A stretch of DNA of 24,829 nucleotides from Sulfurimonas sp. (GTDB lineage: Bacteria > Campylobacterota > Campylobacteria > Campylobacterales > Sulfurimonadaceae). The notes under the pieces were generated by a model. The model searched no databases and was not told the DNA's origin. It saw only the letters and a program-made list of their open reading frames with translations. The translations under genes and the position numbers were made by a program. The stretch is from positions 1-24,829 of the forward strand of contig JAMORM010000148.1 in the NCBI GenBank assembly GCA_027063585.1, in the 5' to 3' direction. Positions 24,368 through 24,829 of the stretch are shown here, in pieces (the stretch's first letter is position 1; each line of letters starts with the position of its first letter).

Positions 24368-24741
24368 TACTCCGTAACACCCATTACAGCGCCAAGTTTT
24401 TCTTTAAGTACCTGTGGGGTAAACGGTTTTACTATGTAGTTATTTACTCCGGCTTTAAGAGCTGTAATAACCTCCGCTTTTCCACCTTCTGTTGTTACCA
24501 TAATAATAGGCGTATCTTTAAAACGCTCATCTGCACGAACTTTTTTTACAAGCTCCAGTCCATTCATTTCCGGCATATTCCAGTCTGTAATCAACATATC
24601 AATATCTGGGTTCGCATCCATCTGCGCCCAACCTTCAACGCCGTCGGCACCTTCAAGGATATCTTTGTAACCAAGGCGAGACAAAGTATTTTTTATAATA
24701 CGGCGCATTGTAGAACTGTCATCAACAACAAGTAATTTCAA
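24367..24741 (-). CDS. cheY: Chemotaxis response regulator CheY
   Basis: A single receiver domain, 124 aa, that when phosphorylated by CheA binds the flagellar switch. All signature residues are present: Asp7-Asp8 (metal), phospho-acceptor Asp53, Thr83, and Lys105 in VKPF. TDWNMPEMNGLELV is typical of CheY. The start codon is TTG at 24741, with AAAGGA six bases before it. An ATG is not available at the family N-terminus. It is the first gene of cheY-prmA-ftsH-PSD-like. The rest of the window to 24829 is AT-rich upstream sequence holding its promoter, where I see no clear boxes. Confidence 0.95.
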   Translation of the reverse strand: MKLLVVDDSSTMRRIIKNTLSRLGYKDILEGADGVEGWAQMDANPDIDMLITDWNMPEMNGLELVKKVRADERFKDTPIIMVTTEGGKAEVITALKAGVNNYIVKPFTPQVLKEKLGAVMGVTE

Positions 24742-24829
24742 TTGAAATCCTTTAAATAATATTTTGCATAATTTGTATCTAATAATAGCAAAATTCTGTT
24801 TGTTTTGCTATTAATCTACCAATTTGAAC

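Overview
The window is AT-rich (about 35% G+C by eye), almost fully coding, and looks like a Campylobacterota (epsilonproteobacterial) chromosome. The best guess is a free-living chemolithoautotroph of the Sulfurimonas type. Several gene orders recalled from Helicobacter and Campylobacter recur: nudH-lysC next to a hemW-type gene, cheY-prmA-ftsH-PSD-like, and serS near a large TPR membrane protein (PflB). A SulP transporter fused in one operon to a beta-carbonic anhydrase fits dissolved inorganic carbon uptake in an autotroph. No insertion sequence, prophage, CRISPR array, rRNA or obvious horizontal island is visible.

Layout. 1-1645 (minus): nudH and lysC, with lysC cut by the left edge. 1723-5123 (plus): hemW, tatB, tatC, queA. 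5130-6891 (minus): a divergent polysaccharide deacetylase and dprA. 7031-8515 (plus): rpsF-ssb-rpsR, with a structured leader and a good terminator. 8525-11165 (minus): a small membrane protein, beta-carbonic anhydrase and SulP. 11277-13010 (plus): an exported repeat/OmpA protein that ends inside a shared terminator hairpin. 13038-14396 (minus): serB, a 99-aa hypothetical, and a small periplasmic protein. 14463-16638 (plus): a MetF-like protein and serS. 16704-17214 (plus): a cold-shock gene with a long leader, then initiator tRNA-fMet. 17314-20918: a 63-aa membrane peptide (plus), a 287-aa four-TM membrane protein (minus), and a PflB-like flagellar scaffold protein (plus) behind a sigma-54-type promoter. 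20927-24741 (minus): cheY-prmA-ftsH-PSD-like, tightly packed.

Functional picture. Most genes are housekeeping: translation, tRNA modification, protein export and quality control, amino acid and folate metabolism, DNA uptake and recombination. The genus-specific parts are the carbon-uptake operon, the flagellar motor scaffold with its chemotaxis regulator, and several small exported or membrane proteins of unknown role.

The most unusual signals are non-coding. The perfect palindrome TTACATGTAA occurs five times, far above base-composition expectation. A sigma-54 promoter with perfect GG/GC spacing lies in front of pflB. Two genes have a -10 box placed so that the mRNA would start at the AUG. 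The rpsF leader carries twin hairpins with identical loops. The PSD-like protein next to ftsH appears to lack a conserved catalytic histidine.
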